The notes beneath the pieces are model-generated. The model was not told where the DNA came from. It searched no databases and was given only the letters and a program-made list of their open reading frames with translations. A stretch of DNA of 64,000 bases, taken from the NCBI GenBank assembly GCA_951799445.1, contig OX637291.1, forward strand, positions 9,302,501 through 9,366,500, given 5' to 3'. The position numbers and the translations under genes were made by a program. The stretch is from Pseudisothecium myosuroides. Lineage: Eukaryota > Streptophyta > Bryopsida > Hypnales > Lembophyllaceae. Within the stretch, counting starts at the first letter, position 1. Each line of letters begins with the position of its first letter. Below are positions 1 through 11,616 of the stretch, piece by piece.

Positions 1-172
1 GAATAACATAATTTTTTACTAAAATTCCAATTGAAGTTTCAATATCAATCTATCAACTTTTACAGTGGTAGAATAAGTACATATTACCTAATGAATATCA
101 ATGTAGTGGATTCTAAATTTTTTATATAATTACATAATCATATGATAGAGCAAAAAAAAGACTTTTCTATTA

Positions 173-738
173 CTACCTCCGTCCCAAAATGATCTTCCTG
201 TTGGACAAAATGTTCCAGATTAAGGCTAAAAATAACATTTAAAAAAACCATTTTGCACTACAAATAGGATTTAGGATTCTCCTTACTTCCTCAAAGTTTT
301 GAGTTTCTAAGCCCTTTTTAAAGTGCAGTTTAGGTGTATTGAAAACTAGAATTTTTTGAATATTTCAAGGAGCACTGGTAGGCACTTAATTGTCGAGTGT
401 GAGGTCATCGTTTTGTAGGCATTTAGTATGAACCTAAGACCATGTGTAGATGTCTATTCCACCTTCCAAAGCTTCATCTCCTTCAATCGGGCAATATTCA
501 AAGAGATGCAAAAAATAAAAATGAATAATGTTGATTGACCCCTTTAATAATTTAATTTGTCTTTTGATTGATGATTTCATGGTTGGAGGGGGAACTACTA
601 TTCAAAGTTGTTTTGTTGGTCCCCAATAGCAATCGAAAGTCAAATTTGACCAATTCGCAAGTTACAGACTACAACATGAAGATCATTTTGGGACAAAAAA
701 TCAAGGCCAATAGGAAGATCATTTTGGGATGGAGGGAG
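173..738. mobile_element. Stowaway-like MITE (Tc1/mariner type)
   Basis: The two ends are inverted repeats of about 30 bp. The left end reads CTACCTCCGTCCCAAAATGA and the right end in reverse complement reads CTCCCTCCATCCCAAAATGA, close to the canonical Stowaway terminus CTCCCTCCGTCCC. TA flanks both sides (171-172 and 739-740), the expected target duplication. The interior is AT-rich and encodes nothing recognisable, so the element is non-autonomous. At 566 bp it is long for a Stowaway. Confidence 0.88.
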
Positions 739-740
739 TA

Positions 741-3433
741 CAATTTAAACACTTTTATATTTTTTATAATATTCAAAAGTAAAATTATTTGAATGTCCTT
801 TTTAATATAAAGAAGATCACTAAAATGTTGATCATGTCAAAAAAAATGTATATATTGTTCATCCTATATAGGCTACTTTAGAAATTGATTGTTAAAAGTT
901 GTTATTTGAATAAATCAATAATTTTTTTTTAATTTCTTAATTTATTGAAAATTTCTACTATTTTGTATGCAAGATTTATTCATTACAAATCCTTGTAGAC
1001 AAGTGTATACTTAAGAAGTATGAAAATTTTGGATAACACTATTCTTTTAAATTATTGTATTTTAATGTAGACATTGAATTCACTCAATTCAGCCTTGCAA
1101 AGTTGTAGCATATGATTTAATTCCTTCCAATGATATTTTCAATGGTTTTTTGTCTCCAAATTTCTAAATCATTTTATAAATTTATTATAAAGATGATAAC
1201 CTCAATGCAATTCATAAATTCAAAGGTTCAAAGATTTGCCAAAAAGGACTACAATCCTTTGCTTGAAATATAATGGTAGTGATTTCTTTCAATGTGATTA
1301 TATCCCTCCAACTTTAGAACCAATCATTTGAGAAGAAAATGTTGGAGTTTGTAGTCTAGTTTTTGCTCTATTTAACAAAACTCAAGACCACTAGTTTAAG
1401 GGTCCATAAATTTAAAAAAATTAAATAGGCTATCATTATATGACTAAAGTAACTTTTCAAATAGAATTAGAATTTATAGTTACAAGTACTTGGTTTAGAT
1501 TTTATTATCCTCCTACATTCTTATTTCCAAGGTTCACTTGCTTTCAGTCTATTACCAATGTTATCGACTAGATGGATGTTGTCCTAGTACTATCTAGCTA
1601 GTGTTCTATTGATCTTGAACAATCTTTTTAGATAATAGTTCACATTTGGTCAATTTGTCATGTAAATGTATGCACTATCACCTAATCAAATTGCTAAGAT
1701 TGAATTTTAAAATAATATACACATATAGTTCCTTAACTATTGCCTATTTATATTTAGGTCAATTTTGTTCAATTGTTGCTCCCTTTATGGAATCTATCAA
1801 TGTCGCACATAATGCACAATGTATAACAATTCCATATCTATGTCAATTATTTATGTCAATTATTCATATTGTGCAAAAGTATGAAGGTTAGATTTTATAC
1901 TAGTGTTCAATTCTTTCCTTTTTAGTTTTGAATTTCAAAGCTCGGGTCAATAGTCCACACACATATAGCATTAATAGCACCTAACCTACAAACAAGACAT
2001 TGGTTCAATTTACAATAGTAATCAAGTACCAACTACATGATCACAAAATATAATTGTAGACACCAATAATTTTGAGCAAATTGCCTTTTTGCCTTTTCTA
2101 CTTCTTTTCACATTGTACATGTTGTTTCATTTCCATTTTGAAAAGGCAAATTGCTAAAAAGAACATACGCAAGTGGAAAAAAGATTTAATGAAGCTTTAA
2201 ATAGGGCAAATAGGTAGGATAGGAAGGGTGACTAATTAGCTTAGTGGCTTTTGGAATCAAATATTTGGCAAGTTGCTATGCGGACCTTAGGCTATTTAGC
2301 AATTTTTAAGTTTTCTTTTCTTTTTCAGTTCATATGCAATTAACATTTGACGTCTATGGCTCATTGACACTTTGTATTAGTGCATTCCTTCAATCGATTC
2401 CTATTTTCAATCTTGTGTATTTGTAATTGTGAAGCTAATTGTTTGTATATTGGCAATGTTTGTGAGTATTGTATGATGTTGAATAATTTTAGAAGTGTCA
2501 ATTAAATTGTAAAATTATGCCACTGGATTGTGAGAGGTTCGGTAGGAAGATTGTGATAGTCAAAAATTGAATGGTGAATTGATCTGGCAAGTCAATTTGC
2601 TATTGGCTAATGGTGTGAGTTCAAGAGGGGCACGTTATACGCTGCCGGGTTGACAAAGGAGTCACACAATTTGTTGTGCAAGGCAACCACATGAGTTGCT
2701 CTTATTCCAAGAAAGATGGAAGAAGACTGAAATTAAAATTATTATTGGCCAATTTTCGTTTTATCCTTGAGTTGTGGTATTGTCAAGTAAATTGAAATTA
2801 TATAAAGAATGATAGAATATAGTCTTGGTGTTTGTCTGCAGTAAATGACCAGGTAAGTTTGAAATTCCATAATTGTTGATTGTATGTATCTGTAAGGTTT
2901 TGAGCCAGTTGATTAGCGATTTAATTATGGCAACTTGGCATTGTATATTGGAAGTTTGAGAGAGTGCATACTTGTGCAAAATCTGCATATTGAGGTACGG
3001 ATCAATAGCAAATTGTAGTTCAATAGCTTATGGTGACAATTGTGAGATACTGGCAATTTACAATGGCATGATGTGGCTATTTCTCGCGGGTTTCAATTTC
3101 ATAATAAGGAGCCGTGTAGGTGATTAGGCAATTCAATCATGTTGCATTTAGTAGATTTGCATTACATGTGTTACTGGAAAATTGAAGATTATATAAAGCT
3201 AATGGTTCAATTCTAAACTATTTAGATTGGTCACTGCGGGGAATCATTTAAATTGCAAATGGATTGGATTTTATATGTGCGTAAATGATATTATAAAATT
3301 AGATATTTTACATAGATGGTTTGTATGAATATTAGCGATTTGGCGTGTATAATGCCTTGTGGTGTTGAAGTTTGAGGCTCTTTGGGAACTGGCAATCATC
3401 CAGTTTTGCTTGTCAAATTATAATCGGGCTAAT
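741..3433. other. AT-rich spacer, no gene seen
   Basis: No convincing coding region. Open frames are short and unrelated to anything I recognise. From about 2040 to 3430 the short words GGCAA, TTGCC and CAATTTGC recur at irregular spacing. The same words resume right of the copia element (about 9160-9560), so copia inserted into one pre-existing stretch. Confidence 0.5.
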
Positions 3434-3438
3434 GGCCA

Positions 3439-3621
3439 TATCAGTTAGTTTGATTGTAACTTAGATTGAATAGCTACGTCATGTAGACTCACACCATTCT
3501 GTTAGACCAAGCGGTATCTTTCTCTTGCTATGATAAGGCTGGATACTTTGTACTCACACATATATTATCAATAGATTCACTCTTTCTGTCTTCTTGTGAT
3601 CCTTGCATCTTATTATCTACA
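3439..3621 (+). repeat. copia 5' LTR
   Basis: 183 bp, aligned without length difference to the 3' copy. It starts TATCAGTTAG where the 3' copy starts TGTCAGTTAG, so the conserved TG terminus has mutated to TA. It ends in CA. The LTR is short for copia. Confidence 0.92.
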
Positions 3622-3635
3622 TGGTATCAAAGCAC
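3622..3635 (+). other. copia primer-binding site (initiator Met tRNA type)
   Basis: TGGTATCAAAGCAC starts directly after the LTR. It matches the usual plant copia primer site TGGTATCAGAGC, complementary to the initiator methionine tRNA 3' end, with one change. Confidence 0.85.
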
Positions 3636-4117
3636 ATTAATGTATTGATGAATTGATTAAAGAATCATGTGCTTCCCTAAGACGCCCAGAGCCGAACTTT
3701 GATCTAGTGAAGATGTGTTCGACTTACTGATCGTAGAAAAAGAAGAAGAGTGAAATGAACTAGAAAACCAGTTTTGCATTACAGACAAATTCTTTCAATT
3801 CTCCCTCCAAGACGGATACTTTCAACTTGTTGAACCGACATCACAAGAACTTGAAGAAGACAAACGGCCTCCGGAATTTGAAATGATTCCATACAGAATT
3901 TCCAATGCACCTTCAGGCTATATCAATGCAATAAGTCAATTTGGTTAGTTCAATGAACCTGGACAATTTGATGAGATGAATCCACAATTCTTTGTTGACA
4001 AGTTGTTTGAATCTATGTTTTATTATAGTCAACTTAGAGAACAGGCTTGGACTTGCTTCGATCCAATTATGGCCTTGTCTATCTCCAGTTCGTCTCCTTG
4101 AGCCTATAATATCCAAC

Positions 4118-4690
4118 CTTTAACTGCTTTGAATTATGCATCTTGGAGCATAAAAATAGAAATGCTCCTCATACGCTCTGAGTTGTGGAGTATGGTTGAT
4201 GGATCCGAAGCTGCTCCTGCTGCCAGTGATCAAGCTGGATTAACAGCATGGAAGTTAAAAGACTCAAAAGCTCGTGCTGATATATTGTCGCACTATGGTG
4301 AGAAATAACTAATCTCACTCCAACCGTTAGCCACCTCCAAACAAGTGTGGGATAGAATCATTGAACAACTCTATTAACAATCAAATAAAGCTTCTCAAGT
4401 TAGTTTACATAAACAATTATGTCATCTTACCATGTCTAACACAAATGACATTGTTGGTTTCCTTGAAACCCGGTAATCTGTTCTTCAAGAAGCAACTATT
4501 GCAAGCTGCGTATTCACTAATGCTCAACAAGTTATGCTGCTCTTATCAGCACTTCCATATTCTTGGAGCGCGTTTGTTACAACCCAAGGAGGCATTTCCA
4601 ACCTCATATTCCCTGAATTACTTTCAAATATCCTCCAACAAAATACAATAAATACTTCTAAGGGTGAATCTTCTAAAACAAATGCATTTT
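4118..4690 (+). pseudogene. copia gag remnant
   Basis: Reading across several stops gives a typical copia gag (DUF4219/UBN2) pattern. It begins with a LNYASWSIKIEMLL segment, then a VWDRIIEQLY segment, then a LLSALPYSWSAFV segment. In life this protein would form the cytoplasmic particle that packages the element RNA. Premature stops interrupt the frame near 4306, 4376 and 4470, so no intact capsid protein can be made. Sequence upstream of 4118 (about 3640-4115) also looks like decayed leader or gag but I cannot align it to a domain. Confidence 0.75.
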
Positions 4691-4866
4691 ATGTAAAGGA
4701 AAAATATATCAAACTATTTTCCACTAAATCTTACTCATCTGGTCAATATACTAAAAAAAAAAAAACGGCTTTCTAATCATCAAATGAAAAGAACATACAG
4801 AGTTCAAAGGTACCTTACCGCAATGCAGCTTAGTTTTCTCGAGAATCTTTTTGACCGACTATCATT

Positions 4867-4908
4867 TGCAACAATTGTAGCATCCCTAGTCACAAATCCC
4901 CAGATTGC
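4867..4908 (+). pseudogene. copia gag zinc knuckle, residues intact
   Basis: The stretch reads CNNCSIPSHKSPDC, an intact C-X2-C-X4-H-X4-C retroviral-type zinc knuckle followed by a lysine run. It normally binds RNA in gag. It survives although stops surround it. Confidence 0.8.
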
Positions 4909-4998
4909 AGGAAAAAGAAAAAGAACCAAGCTGGACCCACTAAGAATCAACTTCATAATTACAATAGTGAAGAACCTTACTATCTCTTTTCTGCAACA

Positions 4999-6593
4999 GT
5001 GGTGTCATCCGCCCTTTCTTCATCATGGTATATCAACTTAGAGGCAAGCCAACACATGTCCCTAGTCAAATTATTGTTTTGTGATTATAAAGCGTTGGAT
5101 TCTCCACGCTTGATTATCCTTGGTGATAATAGTTCCCACCATACCATTGGCTTGGGTTCAGTACTTTTAAGACTACCCAATGAACACACTTTATTGATTC
5201 CTTACGTATTATTAGTTCCAGGCTTAGCTAAGAACCTTATTTTAGTATCCCAGATACAAATACTGGATACACTACTTTAACCTTTACTAAAATACAATGT
5301 ATTATTGAAACAAGATCACCAGACTCAAGGGCACAAAATCAATTTTGCCTGCCTAAAGATGGGACTCTATTCACTCTTGGTGTTGGCATTGAACCATTTA
5401 ATTTGGCTAGCATGGCAGAGACTTTATTATAGCTTGCCATTGATACACTCAAATGGCATTATAGACTTGGGCATATTAACATCCGTTTCTTGAATCTTAT
5501 GAATTCACACAATTTGGTCAAAGGTTTGTCAAATATCAAATCGAGTTTACCATTGTATGAAGGTTGTTTATTGGGCAAACAAAAAAAATTATTTTATCCA
5601 CTTGATGGTGCTACGAGAGCTATTGTGCCGCTTGCATTACAGATTTGTGTGGACCTATGTGCACACCATCCTTTAGTGGTGCTGTTTATTTTCTTACTTA
5701 TATCGACAACTTCTCGAGGTTTACAATAGTGTATTTCTTAACTAAGAAAATCGGAAGTTTTAAATTATTTTCAAAATTATAAATGCCTTGTGGAAAATCA
5801 ATTTATTGATCACAAGGTTTTCATTCTTAGATTTGATAATGGGGGCGAATTTACATCTAAAGCCTTTAATACATTCTATCTTGATCATGGCATACAACGC
5901 CAACTTACCACTCCTTATAACCCGACACAAAATAGAATTTCTGAACCCAAAAATCGGACATTAGTCAAAGCAACTTGTAGTATGCTTCATGTTGCTTGTT
6001 TGCCAAATACTTTCTGGGCCAAAGCTGTATCTACAGCTTGTTACTTACAAAATTCTTCATATACTTCAACTTTGCCAAATATCACACCTTATGAGCTTTG
6101 GACAGGTTTGAAATCTGACTTAAGTCACCTTCACATTTTTGGTTGCCCTGCTTATACGCATATTCTTGATCATCAAAGAACGAAACTTGATGTTAAAACT
6201 ATTAAATGTATATTTCTTGGCTATGGTACCCCTAATGGCATTAAAGGATATTGGCTATATGATCAAGAAACTCACCAGCTCTTCATGAGTTGTGATGTTG
6301 TTTTTCATGAAGAATATCTATTAGCTAGTGGTGTTTCGTCTTCTTTCAACACAAGCAATCCACCCACTTGGTTCACCAAACCTAGTGATTTATATTCTGT
6401 CCTTGAGCTGTCTATTCAACAACCCAAACTTAGCACCCACTTGCCATCAGTTCAAACAGTCATTCCCTTGAAGCAGGGCCCACCAACAATTCCACCTTTT
6501 CCTGATCTTCCAGATTCACGGCCCTCTTCCCCAATCCCCACCTTCTCTTTCTGCCCACATACACTCACATCAGCGCCAAGCCCGGTTGAATAA
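4999..6593 (+). pseudogene. copia protease and integrase remnant
   Basis: The protease motif begins WYINLEASQHMS at about 5026. The catalytic Asp-Ser/Thr-Gly is replaced by Asn-Leu-Glu, so the protease is dead. A gag-pre-integrase segment follows at about 5440-5600. The integrase core has a VDLC aspartate near 5650, RFDNGGEF near 5830 and a glutamate in QNRISEPKNR near 5940, so the D-D-E positions are recognisable. The region FGCPAYTHILD near 6140 is the usual copia segment after the core. Frames change near 5280, 5490 and 5730. The last 267 codons (5790-6593) are open. Confidence 0.85.
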
Positions 6594-6687
6594 ATATCCT
6601 CAACAACGGAGCTTTGCCCGTCCAAATAAAGGCCAACAAACTACTCCTAGATTTCATGATTCGAATTTATATTGTTTTGACTTATTA

Positions 6688-7052
6688 GAGCATCGCCACC
6701 CTTGCTCTGAATACTAGCCTCGCAATATGGCTTGTTGCAGGCTCCATTCTCCTTCCGGGCTCCACCTTCCCCACCCTTGCTCTCGATATCTCCAATAACT
6801 TTGTATTCTCATTGGTAGAAATTGCTATAGTGCTCCAACTTTTCTAAAAGGAGAAAAAAACATTGTCAGACAAGGAGAATCCAAGCTTGGAGAGAAGGAG
6901 AGCGGGCCCTGGAGGATTGCGGGTTGATGACATATTTGAGCGGGGCCGGGCTTTAACTTTTGGAATTTGGGGCAAGAGTGGGGGCAATTTCAGAGCGCGG
7001 GCCCTGGATTTGAGCGGCCAGGGAGCAATCCAGGGCAAGGGTGGCGATGCTC
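6688..7052. mobile_element. PIF/Harbinger-like MITE nested in copia
   Basis: The ends are inverted repeats: left GAGCATCGCCACCCTTGCTC, with the right end its near-perfect reverse complement. TTA flanks both sides (6685-6687 and 7053-7055), the 3-bp target typical of PIF/Harbinger. The interior is GC-rich and has no transposase. Copia integrase/RT linker sequence resumes directly after it, which shows later insertion. Confidence 0.85.
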
Positions 7053-7079
7053 TTAGCCCAACTAGCTGAACCTCTCACT

Positions 7080-8018
7080 GTGGTTGAAGCCCTTTCCAGT
7101 CTTGATGCTTAAGCCTGGAAACTTGCCATAGATAACGAGTATCATTCTTTGCTTAATAATAAAACTTGGGAATTGGTGGACCCTCCACCACATCGTTCCA
7201 TCATGAGCACAAAATGTTTTTTCAAGCGCAAGTATAATTCTAATGGCTCGTTAGTCCAATATAAAGCCCGATTTGTTGCCCAGGTTTTTTCCCAACAACT
7301 AAGTCTCAATTTCTATGAAACTTTTTCACCCGTTATGAAGATGACATCCTTGAGACTTTTATTAGCTTTTGCTACACTCTATGATTATCACATCCATCAA
7401 ATGGATGTGATAACTGCTTTTTTAAATGGAGTTTTACTTGAGGAAATTTTTTTTTCCCAGCTTGAAGGCTATATCAAACCTGGAACCAAACATAAGGTTT
7501 GCCGATTGCTAAAATCCTTATACGGCCTCAAGAAGGCGCCTTGTGTTTGGTATGAAACATTCGACATTTTTTTCTTAAGCCATGGTTTCATCAAATGTCA
7601 ATCCGACCAAAACGTTTATCTTAAACAATTATCTTCTTCACTATTAATCTTAGTATTGTACATTGATGACCTCATTATAATTTTCGACAACTTTTAGTTC
7701 TTGTCTGCCACAAAAGCTCTCTTTTCTCAGCGTTTTTCCATGACGGATAACCAAGAAATTGAGTACATCCTTGGTGTTCAGATTCACTGTGATCGCTCCA
7801 ACAAGACATTAAAACTAACGCAAGAAAAATATATTACAGACCTTTTACTCAAATTTCATATGGCCACTGCTAATGCTGTTGCAACGCCTCTGGAAGCAAG
7901 TGTTTGGTATTCTCGGCACCAGGCTGATAATTTGATGGATGATGAACAACACTTAATCGATCAGGCTCCATATAAACAAGCGCTTGGTAGTCTCCAATAT
8001 CTCGTCACATATACTTGA
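7080..8018 (+). pseudogene. copia reverse transcriptase remnant
   Basis: The start of the RT region contains NNKTWELVDPP, followed by KARFVAQ, then FSPVMKMTSLRLLLAFA, then QMDVITAFLNG, then KSLYGLKKAPCVWYE. The active-site motif YIDD is intact at 7659-7670. A stop at 7696-7698 breaks the frame, after which the thumb region resumes (IEYILGVQI, then YKQALGSLQYL). The enzyme would copy element RNA into DNA in the cytoplasmic particle. Confidence 0.9.
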
Positions 8019-8025
8019 ACATTGC

Positions 8026-8187
8026 ACTAAAAGAAATCTGTGTTTGCCTCAACAAAATCTACTTGATGTGTTTATTGAAGCAAACACAAAAATTTGTGTT
8101 GGAAAGCGCAGAAATATGTAGATTTTGCGTTTGCCTCACAAACACATCAAGTAGATTTTGTTGAGGCAAACACAAATTTCTTCTAGT
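8026..8187. mobile_element. 162-bp perfect-type hairpin inserted in copia RT/RNase H
   Basis: Two 48-bp arms (8026-8073 and 8140-8187) are nearly perfect reverse complements around a 66-bp loop. The outer ends read ACTAAAAGAAAT and, reverse-complemented, ACTAGAAGAAAT. The insert interrupts a copia segment that otherwise reads through from an NIAL motif to a FAVNHLAQFM motif. No convincing target duplication is visible; ATTGC and ATTGG flank it. It may be a tiny foldback MITE. Confidence 0.7.
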
Positions 8188-8824
8188 ATTGGGACTAGGC
8201 CTTTGCCGTCAATCACTTGGCCCAATTTATGCAAAGCCTTGCTCCAGTTCATTGGTTGGGAATAAAACGACTTTTGCGCTATCTGCGAGGCACTTCCACC
8301 TAAGGTCTCATATACACTGGTGCTAGTAATGATTCCCGTCCACATCACACGCTTTATGGCTGGAGTGATGTGGACTAGGCTGGTGATCCTAACACACGCC
8401 GATCTACCTCTGGTTACATATTTCAAATTGATTCGTCTTTTATACTTTCCTAGCAGAGTTGAAAGCAGTCCATTGTTACTCTTTTTTCAATCGAAGCAGA
8501 GTCTATCACCGCAACCATGGCAACAAAAGAACTCTTGTGGCTTCAAACAATTTCACTAAGCTTGGTTACCAATTTTTTCTTTCCAATACTCTTTATTGCG
8601 ACAACCAATCTTGTACCTCACTTAGTGAGAATCCCAAGCATCATGATTTCTTGAAGCACATAGATATGCGGTATCACTTCTTGAGAGAAAAAGTTCAATC
8701 TAAGCTTCTTAAACTGAAATTCCCTTCTACAGCAACCATATGGGCCGATATTTTAACAAAATCCATATACAAGATCAAACATTATGCCTACCTTCATGGC
8801 TTAGACCCTACAGCTTCTTCGTAG
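8188..8824 (+). pseudogene. copia RNase H remnant
   Basis: After the hairpin the sequence gives AQFMQSLAPVHW, then KRLLRYLRGTST, then GWSDVD (the RNase H aspartate region) in shifting frames. It ends with LYCDNQS, then KHIDMRYHFLREKVQ and ADILTKS. This is the standard copia C-terminus. It terminates at 8822-8824. Confidence 0.85.
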
Positions 8825-8922
8825 CAAGGGGGCGTATTTTGAAAATGATTCTCCTTCAGAAGCTTCAAAGTTTAACTATCTCTTAAATCAAACTTTTGTA
8901 AATTAGTTTCAGTTATAAAACT

Positions 8923-8930
8923 GAAGGGGG
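8923..8930 (+). other. copia polypurine tract
   Basis: GAAGGGGG lies 2 bp before the 3' LTR, the expected position of the plus-strand primer. Confidence 0.7.
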
Positions 8931-8932
8931 CG

Positions 8933-9115
8933 TGTCAGTTAGTCTAATTGTAACTTAGATTGAATAGCTACGTCATATAGACTCACACCGTTCTGTTAGA
9001 CCAAGCAATATCTTTCTCTTGCTATAATAAGGCTGGATACTTTGTACTCACACATATATTATTAATATATTCACTCTTTCCGTCTTCCTGTGATCCTTGC
9101 ATCTTATTATCTGCA
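8933..9115 (+). repeat. copia 3' LTR
   Basis: 183 bp, keeping the TG...CA termini. GGCCA follows directly and matches the copy before the 5' LTR. Confidence 0.92.
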
Positions 9116-9120
9116 GGCCA

Positions 9121-10102
9121 TCACTGAATTATTTGTTTGATTAAGCAACTATGCATTGTTCCTTGATGTAAGAATTGAATAGAGCACACCGGGCAATTTT
9201 GCAAAGAATTGGGAACAACAGACCAACATTGTCTTGGTGAGAACCAGCTTGGCAATTTGCACTAGACAACTTGCTGACGAACGTAGTTGCAAATTAACTG
9301 AACCCATCACTCAGGAATCCATCTCATACTCACCATGCCCCGCATACAATGAAGATTTGCCAAAACTGTATAGTTTGCCATCAATAAATAAATAAGGAAG
9401 CTAATTAAAAAATCTTTAATGCTATAGAGAAAGAGAGAGAAAAATAATTATATATTAAGGTGGTCGGTCTTTTGCATTAAAATCTTGGATCATGCATTGC
9501 ACCAATTGCCCAACCAAGACTATTTGCGTGAATATTTGCCCACTCTAGATAGCACTAGGTAGGATTGGGACGAGCAATATGGTATCATTAAGCATCGGTA
9601 ATGGACTGTATTTGGTAAAAATGGGAATAATGTGCTAATTGGAAAATGATTGCGTTTTAAACCGTAACCTACTTGAAAAGTGACCCTAGACACCAAAGCG
9701 ATAGATTGATTAACCTTTCTCCGTAAAGAATCCCTATACTAGTATCTTTGGATTTGTTCTAAAGTAGAAAAAATCCAATTTACAATAGTACCTTAGATCG
9801 TGCAACTAAACTCTAAGTATGGCCGTTTGAACTCAATTTGATATTGTGGATAGATCACTCTTCCTTCCAATTAGTATTCTCAGCCTTAGTATCAACAATA
9901 TAAACAATCAATGTCCACAGCCGCTCAAAATTCAACCTTAGCATATACCCACAACATGAAAAATACATGCCAATATCATCAACTCCATTGCTCTATTCCT
10001 AATCTCATTAATATATCACCTCGGTGACTCGGTGTATTTTCAATATAAATTATTTCCAACAAAAAATTGATTGTGATTTCAATTTACTTCATGAAAACCT
10101 TT
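9121..10102. other. AT-rich spacer, no gene seen
   Basis: No coding signal. The left half continues the GGCAA/TTGCC-rich stretch that the copia element split. Confidence 0.5.
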
Positions 10103-10394
10103 CATTAGAGGGGATTTTGGAGGCAAGAAAGGGCCATTTCAGGCCTATTCTCCAATTTGTCCCCATGCTGTGAACCACGGTACGGGTTGTCAAAAAAATA
10201 TATTAAAAAAAATTAAAAAATTAAAAAATCCAAATCTCATTTTAAGAATTTTTTTTAAAGATTTGATGTGGTAGTCGTTTGGCCATGTCACCCTGTTGCA
10301 GTGGAGCAATTCTAGCAGTTGGGAACTTAGCAAAACTTGTGGGAGAACTTGTGGGAACTCATAGCCCTTTATAAGGCCCGAATTCTCTCTAATG
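10103..10394 (+). mobile_element. CATTAGA-family MITE, copy 1
   Basis: Ends are CATTAGAGGGGATT and, reverse-complemented at the right, CATTAGAGAGAATT. Interior landmarks shared with copies at 11336 and 17195 are GGGCCATTTCAGGCC near the left end and an A/T-rich middle. 292 bp, non-coding. No target duplication could be set with confidence. Confidence 0.7.
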
Positions 10395-11335
10395 AGGAGT
10401 CACAAAACTCTTAGTTTAGAAAGTTGTACTCCTTGTAGTTTGCAATTTCAATGTTTGTTGGCTTCATACAAAGTTTTAGTCCAAACAAAAAAAATTTATA
10501 GCACCTATGGAATAAATTTCTTCTATATCTCAATCTTTTAATTCAAATTTCAACTTTATTTCTGTTTTCCTCACATTGCTAACCACTCAATCCTACAAAC
10601 ACCAGAAATACCCCACAAAAAATTTCAATTGATTCATACCACGCTTTATAAATGCATTCAATCTCTAATAATTTGGCATGAATTTGATTTGGTTCAAAAG
10701 AAAATTTCCAATGCAAATACCAATTTCTAGAAGGCTTTGAAATGTTGTCCAATTTTGTGATTGTAGCTCCAAAGGAACCCTAACTTTACACTCTTTACTA
10801 CTCCTGGTGGATGGCTTGATGTCGGCACCCTTGCTCATTGCTCCTTGTTGAACGTGTCAATTTTACCCGGGCAAAGAATCTCTCCGATTGTGTGATCACA
10901 CTTTGCAATTCTCCATTGTTGCTACTTAATTGCCAAAGTCTCAGGAATGAAATTCCTTGATGTCTTCCAAGTCTATAGTAGCCACTAATTTAACCGCAAT
11001 CACTCACTTGTAATTTCCTTGATGCCACCAAGATTTGTCAGTAAAAATACTCACCATTGAAGTCAAGGCTTGGGTGGAACATTTAGTGCATTTTAAAAAA
11101 CAATGTGCAACATAATATAGATAGGATTTTATTTGTTTGAAGTAAAATTTATAAAGGATTTAAAAATAAATTAGGGAGCATTCAAAGTAGACAAACCTAT
11201 TATAAATAATAAAGATAGCCTATATATTTGGGCCATTAAAATTTTGTACACATAATTTAGGGATTGAATATTTGGATTCTATGTATTGTATTTAGTATAA
11301 TACGTATGAATAGTTGGATCAAAGTTGAATTGGAT
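10395..11335. other. AT-rich spacer, no gene seen
   Basis: No frame longer than chance, no recognised element. Confidence 0.45.
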
Positions 11336-11616
11336 CATTAGGGGAGATTTGAGGGCAAGGGAGGGCCGTTTCAGGCCTGTTCCCTTGTTTTGAACCAGCA
11401 ATAAGGCTGTCAAAAAATAAAAAAATAAAAAAATATTTATTTATTTATTTTTATAATGAAAAAATGAAGAAAAAAATAATTTTAATATTAATTTTTTTCA
11501 AAAAATCTGACACGGCACTCTCTCAACCACGTCAAATTGCGCACGTGGCAAAGTTCTCAGACTGGGAACAAGCTGGGAAATCGGAGTCTTCTTTTGGCCT
11601 CAAATGTCTTCTAATG
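11336..11616 (+). mobile_element. CATTAGA-family MITE, copy 2
   Basis: 281 bp. Left end CATTAGGGGAGATTTGAGG, right end in reverse complement CATTAGAAGACATTTGAGG. It aligns along its whole length with the reverse complement of 17195-17443, sharing GGGCCGTTTCAGGCC near the left end, CAGCAATAAGGCTGTCAAAA, and a CACGGCACTCTCTC block. Confidence 0.8.

Larger units (their letters stand above)
3439..9115 (+). mobile_element. Ty1/copia LTR retrotransposon, complete but inactive
   Basis: Two 183-bp LTRs (3439-3621 and 8933-9115) bound a 5.68-kb element flanked by the 5-bp duplication GGCCA (3434-3438 and 9116-9120). A primer-binding site follows the 5' LTR and a purine-rich tract precedes the 3' LTR. 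The order gag, zinc knuckle, protease, integrase, reverse transcriptase, RNase H places it in Ty1/copia. Stops and frameshifts break the polyprotein many times, and two later insertions sit inside it (6688-7052 and 8026-8187). The LTRs differ by roughly a dozen substitutions, so the insertion is not recent. Confidence 0.95.
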
